From: Helianthus annuus
Taxonomy: Eukaryota > Streptophyta > Magnoliopsida > Asterales > Asteraceae
Assembly (NCBI RefSeq): GCF_002127325.2
Contig: NC_035433.2
Coordinates: 79,178,079-79,242,078, forward strand
Reading direction: 5' to 3'
DNA length: 64,000 bases
The notes under the pieces were generated by a model that was not told where the DNA came from, searched no databases, and worked only from the letters and a program-made list of their open reading frames with translations. A program made the translations under genes and the position numbers. This document shows, piece by piece, positions 28,738 to 40,763 of the stretch (the stretch's first letter is position 1; every line of letters begins with the position of its first letter).

Positions 28738-29468
28738 TATTAGGGCTGGATTTTTATGACCTATGATCCTTACATGTGATCCTAACATGTGATCCTAACA
28801 AGTGATCCTTGTTTCTTTGGCAGATAGTGATCCTCAGAGGAGCTCCAGGATCAGGATCACGGATCATTCCAAGGATCCTTATACTAACGACTGTTCTCTT
28901 TGGACTTAATATTATCTTGCAGGAATTACGAGTTGGATCTAGTCTTAGCAACGTAAACAAGGAATCTGTCACGCTAATCTCGCACATGCATAATCAAAGA
29001 TGGACGTTATGACAAATATGGAAACTCAGCACAATTCAAGGGCGATTATTTAGGCTAAATTTACTTCTATTTCTAAAGGGGTAACGAGCTAGTAGTTAGG
29101 TGATTTGCCTAAAATAGGACCACACACACTTGTATAAATGGCACTCTTGAGCATTCGCAAGACGACACACATTTCTCACACGCTTTAGCATATGATACTA
29201 TAGTGATCCTTGTACCTAGCTCGTTACCATCCGAAGTTGTAACCATTATTTAATATATTGAAGTTTGGTGATCGGTAGTTTCCATCACCCGAGGTTTTTT
29301 ATGCCGGAGATCATTCATTGATCAAGGGCTTTTTCCTCGTATAAATCCTTGTGTCACTTGTGCATTTTACATTTGAGTGATCCTTTACTTCATTCATCAA
29401 ACCAAGCATCATTCCCCGTTTACATAGAGTTTGGTTGCATTATCCTTGTGTGATTTTTGACCAAAACA
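28738..29468 (+). repeat. 3' LTR of Y (731 bp)
   Basis: Same length as the 5' copy. It begins TATTAGGG instead of TGTTGGGG, so the terminal TG has mutated to TA, a G-to-A change; about eleven differences in all by eye. Ends GACCAAAACA followed by the GTTTG duplication. Confidence 0.95.
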
Positions 29469-30734
29469 GTTTGTACGAGGATTCCGACTTCCTGTTAGTC
29501 GATTCGTATGTTGAGGATGCATTCATCCTTTCTTGCATTTTCTTGTCATCCTCCAATCGAATATATCTTAGAGCCCTGTTACGAGCCTCGTCAAGATTCC
29601 TGCAGGGATTCATTACAAGATCCTGATAAAACTGAGAATCCTTTTGCAACCCCATCTTAAAAGCTTGCACGGCTGTTGCAACATCAAGATGTGGGATATC
29701 CAAGGATTCTCGACTGAATTTGTTCACATAATCCCTCAAGGATTCCTGAGGCCCTTGAGTTATCCTGTAAAGATCACTGGTTAGTTTCTCAAAACTCCGA
29801 CTGCAAGAAAACTGACTATTAAATAAATTCACTAAGTGAGCAAATGATGTAATCGAATGCGGAGGAACATTTAACAGCCATTTTAAGGCTGATCCTGTCA
29901 GAGTAGAACCGAAACCCTTGCACAGGCAGGCTTCCTTGAGCTCCGGAGGGATAGGGTTGATCTCCATCCTCTCCCTATACTGGGCAATATGCTCTTCAGG
30001 ATCCGTGGTTCCATCATAAAGCTTCATATTTGGAGTCTGGAATCTTTTTGGGATTTCATCATCACAAATAGGACGTACGAACCGAGATATCCTGTGGCTA
30101 TCCTGGGATACTTCAGGAATTGGCTGAACCACCCCAGGTACACTGGATATCATATCCTTTAGCTTTTGAAGCTCCCTGGATAATGCTGACGTTACGGCTG
30201 TATCCTGCAAAGATCCAACACTGTTAGTGGCAATAGTATTGTTATTATTAGACACGTTACCAGTCATAGGATTCTGCCCATATCCTAAAGCATATCCTGA
30301 GCTCCTCACGGTTGACATTCTAACCGAGGAGGGTATTTCAGGAGTATGATTCTGAGGAAGGCTGGGCACAATATTCCCCCTATTATCCTCAGTATACACA
30401 GTTGAACTAAAGTTCAAAGTTCTGGCTGTAGTGGAGTGACGATATCCTCGGCAGATCTGCTCGAGCCGGACTTCAGGAGTTGTAGTTCCGTCAACAGCAT
30501 CTGGTTTGTTTCCTGTTGCTGCCTCATTTGTTCCTGCACACTTCCAAATAAGGTTAGAATTTCATCATTAGAAGCCAAAATTGGAGCAGATCCCTGAATA
30601 TTCCGAGTAGGGATAATATCCTGAGGTTGTGAAGAAGTTTGCATCCTTGGAGGAGGTGGTGGAAGCACCGGACCAGTAGTAGCAGAAGTCATAGCGGACA
30701 CAGTAGAAGAGCTCATGCTTGATCTTGAGGCCAT
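29469..30734 (-). pseudogene. Z gag, N-terminal part, frameshifted and cut off by Y
   Basis: Starts at ATG 30734 (MASRSSMSS), followed by a proline-rich part and a Gln-rich coiled-coil segment (VQEQMRQQQETN). At about 30414 the frame shifts. It resumes in the next frame with VYTEDNRGN and the conserved gag domain (KLYDGTTDPEEHIAQYRERM, then CKGFGSTLTGSALKWLL). At 29469 the Y LTR interrupts it, and the knuckle and protease follow at 7934-6920. The protein is the Z capsid precursor; it is no longer made whole. Confidence 0.88.
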
Positions 30735-30817
30735 TGAAGATAATGTGGCAAAAAGTTTCAAAAACAGAAAACCAATTAATGATTTCACAAAGATTTTTAG
30801 TAAAGATAGCACCACTT

Positions 30818-30835
30818 GCCCCACGGTGGGCGCCA
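30818..30835 (-). other. Primer binding site of Z
   Basis: TGGCGCCCACCGTGGGGC on the minus strand, three bases from the Z LTR edge. Unchanged despite the divergence of the rest of Z. Confidence 0.92.
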
Positions 30836-30838
30836 AAT

Positions 30839-31582
30839 TGTTTTGGTCAAAAATTACCGAAGCAATTAAGTGATCAAATTAGTTAAGTGAGGTAGTGTGC
30901 TAGAAAGTGTGTTGAAAATATGCCAGTTATGTTGCTTGGAAAAACAGTGTTCAGGATACGGCTCAGGATATTGAGCTGTATCTATGATCAAACAATGAGC
31001 AAAAAATAAAGGGGGTTGACACGAGATGTACGAGGAAAGCCCTTGATCAATCTAGATCGCCGGCATAAAACCTCGGGAACTGACAATCGCAGCTGCCTAG
31101 TTCTTCTTATTGCTTCAAACTTCAGGATACAGTGTAGGATATTGACCAGATCGCTAAGTGTTACAACGATTTGTGTATGAGTGCAAGTTGCGAGAGAACA
31201 AGTATGTAAGTGTAGTGAGTGTAGCTGTGATGTCCTATTCGATCTGGTATACCCGTCTATTTATAGTAATGAAATAGAAACTATAATTCCTATAAACATG
31301 GAATGCTCTGAATATTCCATTATAAACGTTGTAGACCGAGTAATGCGACTTCAACGGCTTCATGTGAACGACTTGGACCGAGTCTCCCGTAGAAAAGGTC
31401 TTCATGAACGTTGGGCAACTAGACGCGTACTCCTGCCCACAACCCGTTAATAATCCTGAGGATACCATTCAGGATGTTACCAATATCCTAAATAAGCATC
31501 CCGGATATGAGCAGTTATCATACAATCAAGATATAAATCAAGATATCTCCCAGGATATGGGCTCAGAATTTCACCCATAACA
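30839..31582 (-). repeat. 5' LTR of Z (744 bp)
   Basis: On the minus strand it starts TGTTATGGGTGA and ends GACCAAAACA. The U5 end shares CCGGCATAAAACCTCGGG-like sequence with X and Y; the rest is diverged. TATA box at 31258-31266 (minus strand TATAAATAG). The candidate target duplication is GGTTT (31583-31587); the partner is outside the window. Confidence 0.88.
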
Positions 31583-32656
31583 GGTTTAATTGACATGACA
31601 TCATCATCATGATGTCATGATGATGATGTCATTCTCGTTTCGTATCGTGTCTTCGTGACGTCCATCTTGTAGGCCGAGTCAAACCGACGGAGGAATGTCG
31701 CGACGTCGTTCTTGAACCGAACCGAACCGAACCGAGTCGCATCCACATAATATGCATCAACAAACTCACCTTTGGATGCTGCTCGTGATGGTTCGTTCTT
31801 CACATTGTCAGATCTTTAGATGACTTCACTTGTCACAGTTAGGAGGTGTATCAGCAAACTCCCTCTTGAGTGTGCTCGTGAGATGTTGATCTTCAAATCT
31901 TTAGATCCTTGTGGAGTTGATGAGTGGTCAGCTGCAACTCGATCATCTTGATGCTCTGACTGCATTCATGTCGTGTCTTCACTTTACGGCTTGTCATCTG
32001 AGACGTTCTTTTTGTCTTTAGCTGGTTCGAATGCCACATCTACACATACAACAGAGCTAAACACGTAATGAGAACAACCGCTTGGAATATAGTTAATATA
32101 AAAAAAACAACACACATTTGACCAACTCTCAATCAACTACCAACCGACACAGTTTGAAAGTTTAAAATTTGATCAATTTTAGATTTTAACTTTCAAAACT
32201 TGTTAACTTCAACCGTTTGTGAAGATGCAATTGATTTAGGATTCGATCGGGTTTCAGGTGGAAAAGACTCGAGATCCAACATCAGGCAATCAAAAATAAC
32301 ATAGAAATAAAATCTTTTTGCCTTTTATAAAATTTATATTAAGACACAGCTAAAATCTTTTTGGTATTTTTGAATATTTCAAATGTAAAGACGAAAAGTA
32401 GTAAATAAATATTTACAGACATTCTTTTTGTGAGTTTCGAGGGTAACAGAATCATATCAGTGTACGATCATGCCAAAACGCTCTAGTTCAATTAGTTAAT
32501 ATTTAGATAAGCATCCTATAACGATTATTGGTATTGTTGTCCACATAAGCTCAACTTATCAGATGTACTCGCTGTTAGGGGATACGTTAAGATATGATTT
32601 ATATTTACTGACCGGTGTTCATCCACTCACGACACATTTCCATATCAAGGTATGCA
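31583..32656. other. Unassigned DNA, perhaps the 3' end of a Copia element
   Basis: No confident gene. On the minus strand an AGAGGGAGTTTGCTGAT segment near 31855 and an AAAGGTGAG segment followed by TGTTGATGCA at 31762 resemble a polypurine tract and LTR start of SIRE-like Copia elements. If so, 31583-31762 would be the start of its 3' LTR, into which Z inserted. A near-perfect 38-bp palindrome is at 31595-31632. The remainder is AT-rich. This DNA was continuous with 56022 onward before V inserted. Confidence 0.35.
31595..31632. repeat. 38-bp palindrome
   Basis: Arms of 18 bp built from GACATCATCATCATGA around a two-base centre TG. It begins 12 bp outside the Z LTR. It could extrude as a cruciform or fold in RNA. 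Confidence 0.85.
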
Positions 32657-32661
32657 CCAGA

Positions 32662-35600
32662 TGTAACACCTTCTAAAATTACGTCCAATGATGTATTGAC
32701 ACGTGTAATAAACCCTAATAAAGTCAAACATTGAATTTAAGGGACTAATTTTTCGAAAAATCGAAAAATTTGATTATGAAAGGACTGGAAGTGTTAGCAT
32801 ACCTAAAATAAGTTTCTAAATAACCTCTCACGATGATTATGTTCACAAATGAGCCACTTGTCGATCGATTGTAGCCGTTTGTGTAATTAATTGAAAGTTT
32901 GCGCAATGAAGGGTTAAAAGCGTCAACATGTTAATTCTTACCTCTGAGTGACCTTTTAACAAACTGGTAGCTTCATGATATTTAATTATACTCTCGGGAA
33001 TGACAAATAATGGCCGTCTAAGGTTTTTATGCCTATAAGTAAAGTTACGCGCAACTTTGCAAGTTAGAGGGACTAAAGTGTCTATATGTTTAATTATACC
33101 TCTGAATGACCTTTTAGCGAACCCGAAGCATCGTGATATTTAATAATACTTTCAAGAATGCCTAACATGGATTAGATAAGGCTTCAATGCCATTAAATGA
33201 TGAGATGCGCAAGTTTGCACAATAGAAGGACCTAAAGCGTCAACTTTTGAATCTACGCCTTTCAGTGACCATTTAAGCGAACAGGAGCATAGTAATATTT
33301 AAGTATATTCTTGGGAATGATCAATATGGGCCATGGAAGGCTTAGATATCATTAAACAACGTTTCGTGCTACCTTGCGCAATTAAGGGACTAATTGCGTC
33401 AAACTGCAAAAGTATGTCAATTCGTAGGGTATCGGACTTTCCAGAATATGTCCATGAGTTAAGCATACCCTATTTATTCTTTCTATAGCTTAGATATAGG
33501 CTTAGAGGTGTTCGGTGCGCAAAAATGAACTTTTTAGCCATGCAGGGACTAAAAGTGTCAAAAAGAGCACAAGTTTGCACTTTCGCGCATATCTCACACT
33601 CTGAATACACCTGGACACCCAAAAATTTATGTAAGCACTAAAATATTTTATTTTAGTGCTTGGATTGATAAAATTCCATTCGTCGCGTAATTTGGATCGT
33701 TTTTCGCGTCCGTTTGTGTTTCGTCGTAATTAGCCGAACAACGCAACCGTACGACCAAACGAACCGACATCCGAGATATTTTTGAGCATGTTTCATGTTC
33801 CCTATACTTTAACTTTATTTTAGAGCCTTGAAATGAGGTTAACGAAACTTAAATGTGTCGAAAATGCATCAAAAACCAAGATTTGCAACTGCAGGGACCA
33901 AAACTGACATTTCTGTCAAAATTGGCTTAGGAGTGGGGCGTAAGACTTGGCCCATTTCTTACACCGGGCGCGAGAGCCCATCAGACCTGCAAAACAACTG
34001 ATTTCAAACCAGCAACTGGGTTTTTGGGTTTGTAAATGGTTTTTAACAAGTCTATGGGCTATTTTGGGGCACCCATGGTATTCTAAAACCATGGGCACAC
34101 ATGTAAGGCTCAGAGATCGAAGCTCGTTTTTCGATGAACGATCCTAACGGTGGCCCGAAAACTATATAAACCCCATGATTTTTCAATTGCAACTCACACA
34201 TGATCTGAATATTTTCTAAGTTGAAGCTCAAAGCTTCATACATGAGAATTTATAGATCATACCTCCTTGCTTGGACCTTTTGTAAGTGTCCTTTCGTGCT
34301 TAGTTTAATTTTTAGCGGTTATAACCGAAAGTCAAGCATTTTTGATAAATGCTTTGACTTTTAAAACGGTTAAGCCATTGTTCGCAACGAACATGGCTAC
34401 GTGACCGTAATTAGGTAGGTGTTAAACCATCCAAAGGGCACCTCCTAATTACCACGTTTACTTAGTTTAATTGTCGGGTCAAATAAAAGTCAAACGGGTT
34501 AGTTTTAAAAAAATACATAACTATTAATATAAAAGTCACAAAATCAGTTTTCTCACTTTAATAACTTGGTAAATATTAGTTGAACATGCCTAAGCATGAT
34601 TCAACCCGACAATTCTAAGTATAGGCTCGGTTCGGAACCGAAAGTCGCAAAAGTTGACTTTTGCATTGACTTTCAGTTCTGACCCGATTTAGCGTAGTTT
34701 AGATAAGCCTTAGGATTCCATTAGGGCCATGTTATATGTTAGTATAACCCTCCGAGGTTATACAACTTGGTTCCATCGAAATCCTAGTCCATGCATGTTT
34801 CCGTTAAATGCCTAAATGTTAACCGTTATGCCCTTCTTACCTTAAAACGAAATTTTTGAAAATATGAGAGGATAAATTGTTGACCGTTATGTACTTTCTT
34901 AGTGGTATACGGCTGGGATAAATTGTATAAATTTGCTCAAGTAAATACTTTTAACTTATTTTCCCTTATACGGGCTTGGGGTACGGTACATAAAATACCG
35001 CTTGGTCGGGCATTTGACCTTAATCGATTAGTGGTTAAGTATTATCAAGATGACCCGTTTAAAAATTTGTTTTGTTTGTTTAACGCCTTTGTAGTTTAAT
35101 GACCATGTCCCGGATATCCTTTGCATCATTCATGAAATGGCCACGATCTAAGCACGGGGTGTAGGCGTACACCTGACAGCTGCATGTGTAAAAACTGGTA
35201 TCCCACTTAAAGGAATAACCTTGTGGGCATTATACCCGTGGTGTATCTATTAGTCTTTAACCCGGCACGAATCGGGCAACTGAACGCATAACAAACATGT
35301 AATTCTTTACAAGTATTATATTTAAATAATTATCCCAAGTCATAAAATCTTTTGTGCCGTTTGCACTCAAATCAATTTTCTTAAACATTTTCAAAATGAG
35401 TCAGTTAAATTGTATTTACCAGTGAAAACTGATGTATTTTCCAAAAAGGCTAAGTGCAGGTACTAATTGGAATAGGCTGGCTACTCCTAGCATCAATAAA
35501 GAGTCTCGCAAGCTTAAGATGCCTAAAGTCTGTTGAACAATGTTTCATTTATCTTTGATCCGCCTGTGGATCCTTTAATTTCCGTTGTAATACTTTGATA

Positions 35601-37649
35601 TTACTTTATATGAGAGGATAGAAACCTTCATTACGGATTTATAAACTTGTCCCCTAAAATTTGACATCAGTTTGAGGTCTAGATTAGAAGTTATGCTCAA
35701 TAGCGTAAATGAAAAGCTTTTATGAATTAAACGGCATAATTAGCGTATATCCTATCCAAACCCAATTTTTGATACCAAACTTTTTACCTACTGATATAAA
35801 ATAATATTTTGGGATTTTTGAAGATTTTTATTTATTTTTAGGCTGAGCATAACATAGGGTTCTAAGCTTGATTCGGTAGTTGTCGGTTTTGCCCTTTTGG
35901 GCTATAAAATGAGTTTTACAAACCCTTTTGATGCCAAACCTTTTTCTACTGATCTAATATGATAAATAAAATATTTTGAGCCTTCTGGAATAATAAAAAT
36001 ATCAGCTTTCCTTTGAAAACCCGGAAATGGCTCCAAATCGCCTTTTAAGCGTTTTTAACGCATAGTATGTATCAAAACTATTTTAAACATATAAGGGTTG
36101 GTACCTACTGATATATTGAGTAAATTTTTATATTTTAACAGTAAGGAAAATTTTTAAACTCAGGTTTTCAGTTTTAACCTTTTAAACCTATGTGAAGTTA
36201 CCAAAATGCCCCTACGGTGCATAGTATGGTTATAATTAATAAATTTCACATATATATGATACCGTACTGTTATAACTAACTAAATTAAGTATATTTACTG
36301 ATTAAATCAGACCTGTAACTCAAAACAATATTCAATCTCTTTTATAACCTTAAAATGACCAAAATACCCCTACGGGGCATAAATTGGTTTTAAATTCGTT
36401 TTGGGCATAATGGAAGGTATCCTACTAATATCAGAACATATTTAAGGCATATTAACTTAGGAAACCTGTTCATAACTCTTGTGGTTACCGGTACGCACTT
36501 TTCGCGTTCGGATCGGCTTATGTAACTAGTTTGCGTAAATTAGCCGAAACGGGTCAAACCTTATCATTTTATCTCAAAATCTAGAATGTGTTTAGTTAAC
36601 CCTTATTACACAAGTATACAAGCTTGTCGGGTCTAAACCACATTCTAATCCGGTTCTCGCTTAATCATGCGTTTTGAACCGTATCATCCTTTAAAACTAA
36701 CCGGTCTAAGCATAGGCTTAATTAAGACCCGTTAGGAATCTAATAGGTTATTAAAAACCTTCGTTCCAGATTTAGGAGCCCAGTAAAAGCGATATGTACT
36801 TGCTTGGTGGTATACGGCTGGGATAAATTGTATAAATTTGCTCAGGTAAATACTTTTAACTTATTTTCCCTTATACGGCCTTGGGGTACGGTATATAAAA
36901 TACCGCTTGGTCGGGCATTTGACCTTAATCGATTAGTGGTTAAGTATTATCAAGATGACCCATTTAAAAATTTGTTTTGTTTGTTTAACGCCTTTGGGAG
37001 TTTAATGACCATGTCCCGGATATCCTTGGCATCATTCATGAAATGGCCACGACCTAAGCACGGGGTGTAGGCGTACACCTGACAGCTGCATGTGTAAAAA
37101 CTGGTATCCCACTTAAAGGAATAACCTTGTGGGCATTATACCCGTGGTGTGTCTATTAGTCTTTAACACGGAACGAACCGGGCAACTGAACGCATAACAA
37201 ACATGTAATTCTTTACAAGTATTATATTCAAATAATTATCCCAAATTATAAAATCTTTTGTGCCGTTTGCACTCAAATCAATTTTCTTAAACATTTTCAA
37301 AATGAGTCAGTTAAATTTATTTACCAGTGAAAACTGACGTATTTTCCAAAAAGGCTAAGTGCAGGTACTAATCGGAATAGGCTGGCTACTCCTAGCATCA
37401 ATAAAGAGTCTCGCAAGCTTAAGATGCCTAAAGTCTGTTGAACAATGTTTCATTTATCTTTGATCCGCCTGTGGATCCTTTACTTTCCGTTGTAATATTT
37501 TGATATTACTTTATATCACATTGTAATATATTTCTCTTTTGCTTCCGCTGTGCATTTAAATTAGGTTGTTTGACTATGATGATATCAACTGCGTCACGAT
37601 ACTCCCCACCGGGCCCACCGGTAATACGTGGAAATATCGGGGTGTGACA
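32662..37649 (+). repeat. 5' LTR of V (4988 bp, internally duplicated)
   Basis: Starts TGTAACACCTTC and ends GGGGTGTGACA, four bases before the primer site. The same start (TGTAACACCTCG) is seen in the T LTR. TATA box TATATAAA at 34163-34170. A segment of about 730 bp occurs twice (from 34889 and from 36791), which accounts for the unusual length. No gene. Confidence 0.88.
34889..35609 (+). repeat. Internal LTR duplication of V, first copy (second at 36791-37517)
   Basis: Both copies run from a TGTACTT..GGTGGTATACGGC region to TTGATATTACTTTATAT. The 3' LTR of V and the T LTR have this segment once. The short word GAGAGGATA lies at the left junction and again after the first copy, suggesting a microhomology-mediated event. 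Confidence 0.85.
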
Positions 37650-37652
37650 GGT

Positions 37653-37666
37653 TGGTATCAGAGCCA
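37653..37666 (+). other. Primer binding site of V
   Basis: TGGTATCAGAGCCA, initiator-Met tRNA type, three bases after the LTR end. Confidence 0.95.
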
Positions 37667-37685
37667 ACACTGAGTGAATTAAACA

Positions 37686-38226
37686 TAGGGGTGTGAATTT
37701 CTGACACGACCCGAAAACCCGACACGAACCTAACACGAAATTTGCGGGTTTAGGTTTAGTCTAAACGGTTTTGGGTCAGTTTCAGGTTGAACCCGCAAAC
37801 CCGTTTAGGTTAACGGGTCGGGTTCGGGTCAACCTGGTCGGGTTGACGGGTTGACCCGTTTAACACATTTATACTATATTATATTTTTACAATACATTTT
37901 ATGTTATAAATTAAATGGAGTGTGTATTTTATGCCATGATTATAACTTAAAAAGAGAAATTAACATAGATTTTATATTTAAATATGATATTATTATATAC
38001 ATTTGTGTTTTAAGTAAATTGTAATTTTAATATATAAATTTCAGAAAAAAATTAAAAAATTCGGGTTAAACGGGTCGTGTTCGGGTCAACACATGAAACT
38101 TTGGGTCGTGTTCGGGTTCATATGTATGATACGATTTTCGGGTTCGTGTTCGGGTTCGTGTAAATTTTCAGGTTCGGGTCGGGTTGAACCTGCCAACCCG
38201 CAAACACGACCCGTTTAGCACCCCTA
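37686..38226. mobile_element. hAT-type MITE (541 bp)
   Basis: Ends TAGGGGTG and CACCCCTA are inverted, and an 8-bp duplication ATTAAACA flanks them at 37678-37685 and 38227-38234. Eight-base duplications and TAGGG-type ends fit the hAT superfamily. The inside is built of CGGGTTCGGGTC-like repeats and an AT-rich centre and encodes nothing. T has the empty site (GTGAATTAAACACTA) at the corresponding place. Confidence 0.9.
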
Positions 38227-38234
38227 ATTAAACA

Positions 38235-39332
38235 CTAGCCTTTTGTGTTTAATCTCAGTTACACAGTAGCACATTCCTTGACCTTCTGAGTCTAGACTTA
38301 ACATAGGAATACTCCCATCTCTATTCGGAGAATTATTGTTTTCAATTCTATATATTCTAATATTTCGCCAAGCAAAGAAGCCATAATGGAAATTCTCCCC
38401 ATTTGAAGCCTAGGGAAGTCCGAGCTTCGTACTGCGACCTGGATGAACGTGCAACCAAGGAGAAAGCATTCAGAAATAAAATGAAGAAGAAACTCCTTTT
38501 GCTGAAGTTCGTTTCCTTAGTAAGTCCTTATAAGGGCATACTTATCTTTCAGTCCCTCCATGGACAACATCATTTCTTTCAAGTCCCGTTTAGGGCAATT
38601 CTGTACCTCTTTTTAAAATCATTGGAATGCTTTATCAAAATTTCATTTATTCAATATATATGAATATAATATATATGAAATAAATTAAAATAACATTCCT
38701 TTTATAAGATCTACCATTATAATAAAATGGCAAAAATCTAAACAGGACGAGACCTAGCTCAGGTGTCATTTTAAGACAGTGCCAAGATGGTAGTTCCTCA
38801 ATTAGATTTGGATCCTTGTTAACATCTCAATTTAGGATTGATCTGCGTTTAGATATTAAAAAGAATCTTAAAGGTAAAATCTAGCCTAAATGTCATTACA
38901 GACATGGCCAAGATGGTACAACATATTCAAGGGATTCAAATCCTTGTTAACATCTGTAATATGTTAACATTCCTGGCAGACGTGGTTCGGTAAAAATCGC
39001 ATAAATCATCCTTATACTGGATTCTTTCTTATTTTATGATTTAAGCATCCATTAGGGATATTATGCTTAAGGGCCATATCCATTGTCATATAAGACAAAA
39101 GACAGTCGTAGCCTACAACTCCCTGTCAAGAAAAGGCAATGAACAACGTTCAAAGCCTAAATACCTTGATTCTACAAAATCATGGTTTATAATTTAAAGC
39201 TGCCCTTGTGACTTGGCCTTTGTGCCATAGTTATATTTCAATTAAATTTAGGATAATTATAAATCCTGAATAAAATAAAAATCCTTCCTTTCCTGCCATT
39301 ATTTATGTTAAAAAGAGTCTCAAAGGGTATAA
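38235..39332 (+). other. V leader, part 1
   Basis: Non-coding leader similar to T's 60806-61900. It contains one copy of a two-hairpin cassette (TTGTC at 39083, GACAA at 39094, followed by GACAG..CTGTC). It also has a short open frame around 38403-38663 with KEKAFRNKMKKKLLLLK, which T also has. TATAA at 39328-39332 is the target duplication of U. Confidence 0.7.
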
Positions 39333-39858
39333 TGTCACACCCCCAAAATCCACACGCGGAGTACCACCGCTTGGAGGTGTGACATGACCAGGATCAAGCC
39401 ACCAATCATATTGAACATCATAAGTAATAATAAACGTAAGTGTATATCAACCCACAATATGAAAGGTATTCAAATAACATAGTTTAAGTAGCGGAAGCAT
39501 AGCATAAAATCCAATGTAATTATTAAGTTTTCAACAGTCATAAGTGTTTATCAAAACATCCTCGATCCTTGTCCACAACGATCACGCCTCCCATGCAAGC
39601 TCCATGAGTACCTAAGGTCTTGCAAGGCATGTAACAGAGAGTCAACAACTAGTTGAGCGAGTTCACAGTAAGTAAGTTCGTAATAGTAAGTCCGTTGCAT
39701 CATCATGCGTTAATAACTAAGTCAATTGTATGTTCATTTGGTGGGGGCTTCCCATGTATGTATGTACTACTAGTGGGGGCTTCCCATGCTTATTTTTTTA
39801 CTAGACTATTTGTAACCATTAGTGTTCTTCTTAACCTAAGAACAGGAGTACGTACGAA

Positions 39859-40090
39859 GTTTACGTAGGCTTTACGTAAGTGCCCTTCTTTACCCGAGGA
39901 CAGTGGTACGCGTGGGGTTTACGTAGGTTTTACGTAAGTGTCCTTCAAAACCCAGAAGACAGTAGCATATGTGAGTTTACGTAGGTTTTACGTAAGTGCC
40001 CTTTCGTAACTTGAGGACAGTGGTAAGTACTTGTTTACGTAGGTTTTACGTAAGTGTCCTGCTTAACCCTAGGATGATGGTAGATAGTCT
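39859..40090. repeat. Four 58-bp repeats in U LTR
   Basis: Units start at 39859, 39917, 39975 and 40033 with GTTTACGTAGGTTTTACGTA, followed by variable sequence with GGACAGTGGTA. The 5' LTR has the same four from 47209. Each unit has two ACGT cores. Confidence 0.92.
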
Positions 40091-40565
40091 AGTGGCCGTG
40101 TAAGTACGAGTAACTGTTCAATCCCATTATTCAACCCATTCCCAACCCACCGGGCCCATGCCTTGGTAAGAGTGTGAACTCACCATGGTTTGCTCGGCAG
40201 ATACACAGAAAGGTCAAGTCTAGCTGCTAGTGTTCAACCACGTCCTAACATGGTTACCATACAAGTCAGGTTTTTGGTTTCGAGTAGTGCACATAAGTAT
40301 CACATAAGCTAGCAGGTGATTAACACATATCAATCATGGCAAACACACAGTGCACGTAAACATATTAGTAGTCAACTCCATAGCAACAGATACTTGTACG
40401 ATCCAAAGGTAAAGCCCAATAAATAGGCGGCCCAACATGTTGTGCGGTCGGCACAGCCTTGTGCGACCCACATCATGTTGTGCGATTCTGATAACCACCC
40501 GGCCCAAATAGTCATAAGCCCAAACGTATGTAAATACATGGCCCAATCTAATGACATGTAAGAGT

Positions 40566-40763
40566 CTTGTGCGATCCGGATGGGCTTGTACGATCCGGTC
40601 GCCTTGTGCGATCCGTTTGGGTTGTGCGATCGAAAACTAGTCCAGCCCAAATCGTATACCCGGCCCAATCGTTACAACTTGTGCGATCCAGTAGGCCTTG
40701 TGCGACTCGGGCTCCTTGTGCGATTGGATCCTCTTGTGTGACCAAGAGATCTTGTGCGATTAG
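40566..40763. repeat. Array of CTTGTGCGATC motifs in U LTR
   Basis: Nine copies at 40566, 40585, 40603, 40621, 40678, 40697, 40715, 40733 and 40751, spaced 18-19 bp within two clusters. Single copies occur nearby at about 40443, 40468 and 40489, and at 41478. The sequences between them are unrelated. The 5' LTR keeps the array. Confidence 0.88.

Noticed and set aside
31615..31803. Possible small gene on the minus strand
   Set aside because: Its composition follows the GGTTC repeat and the palindrome; no start context or homologue is recognised.
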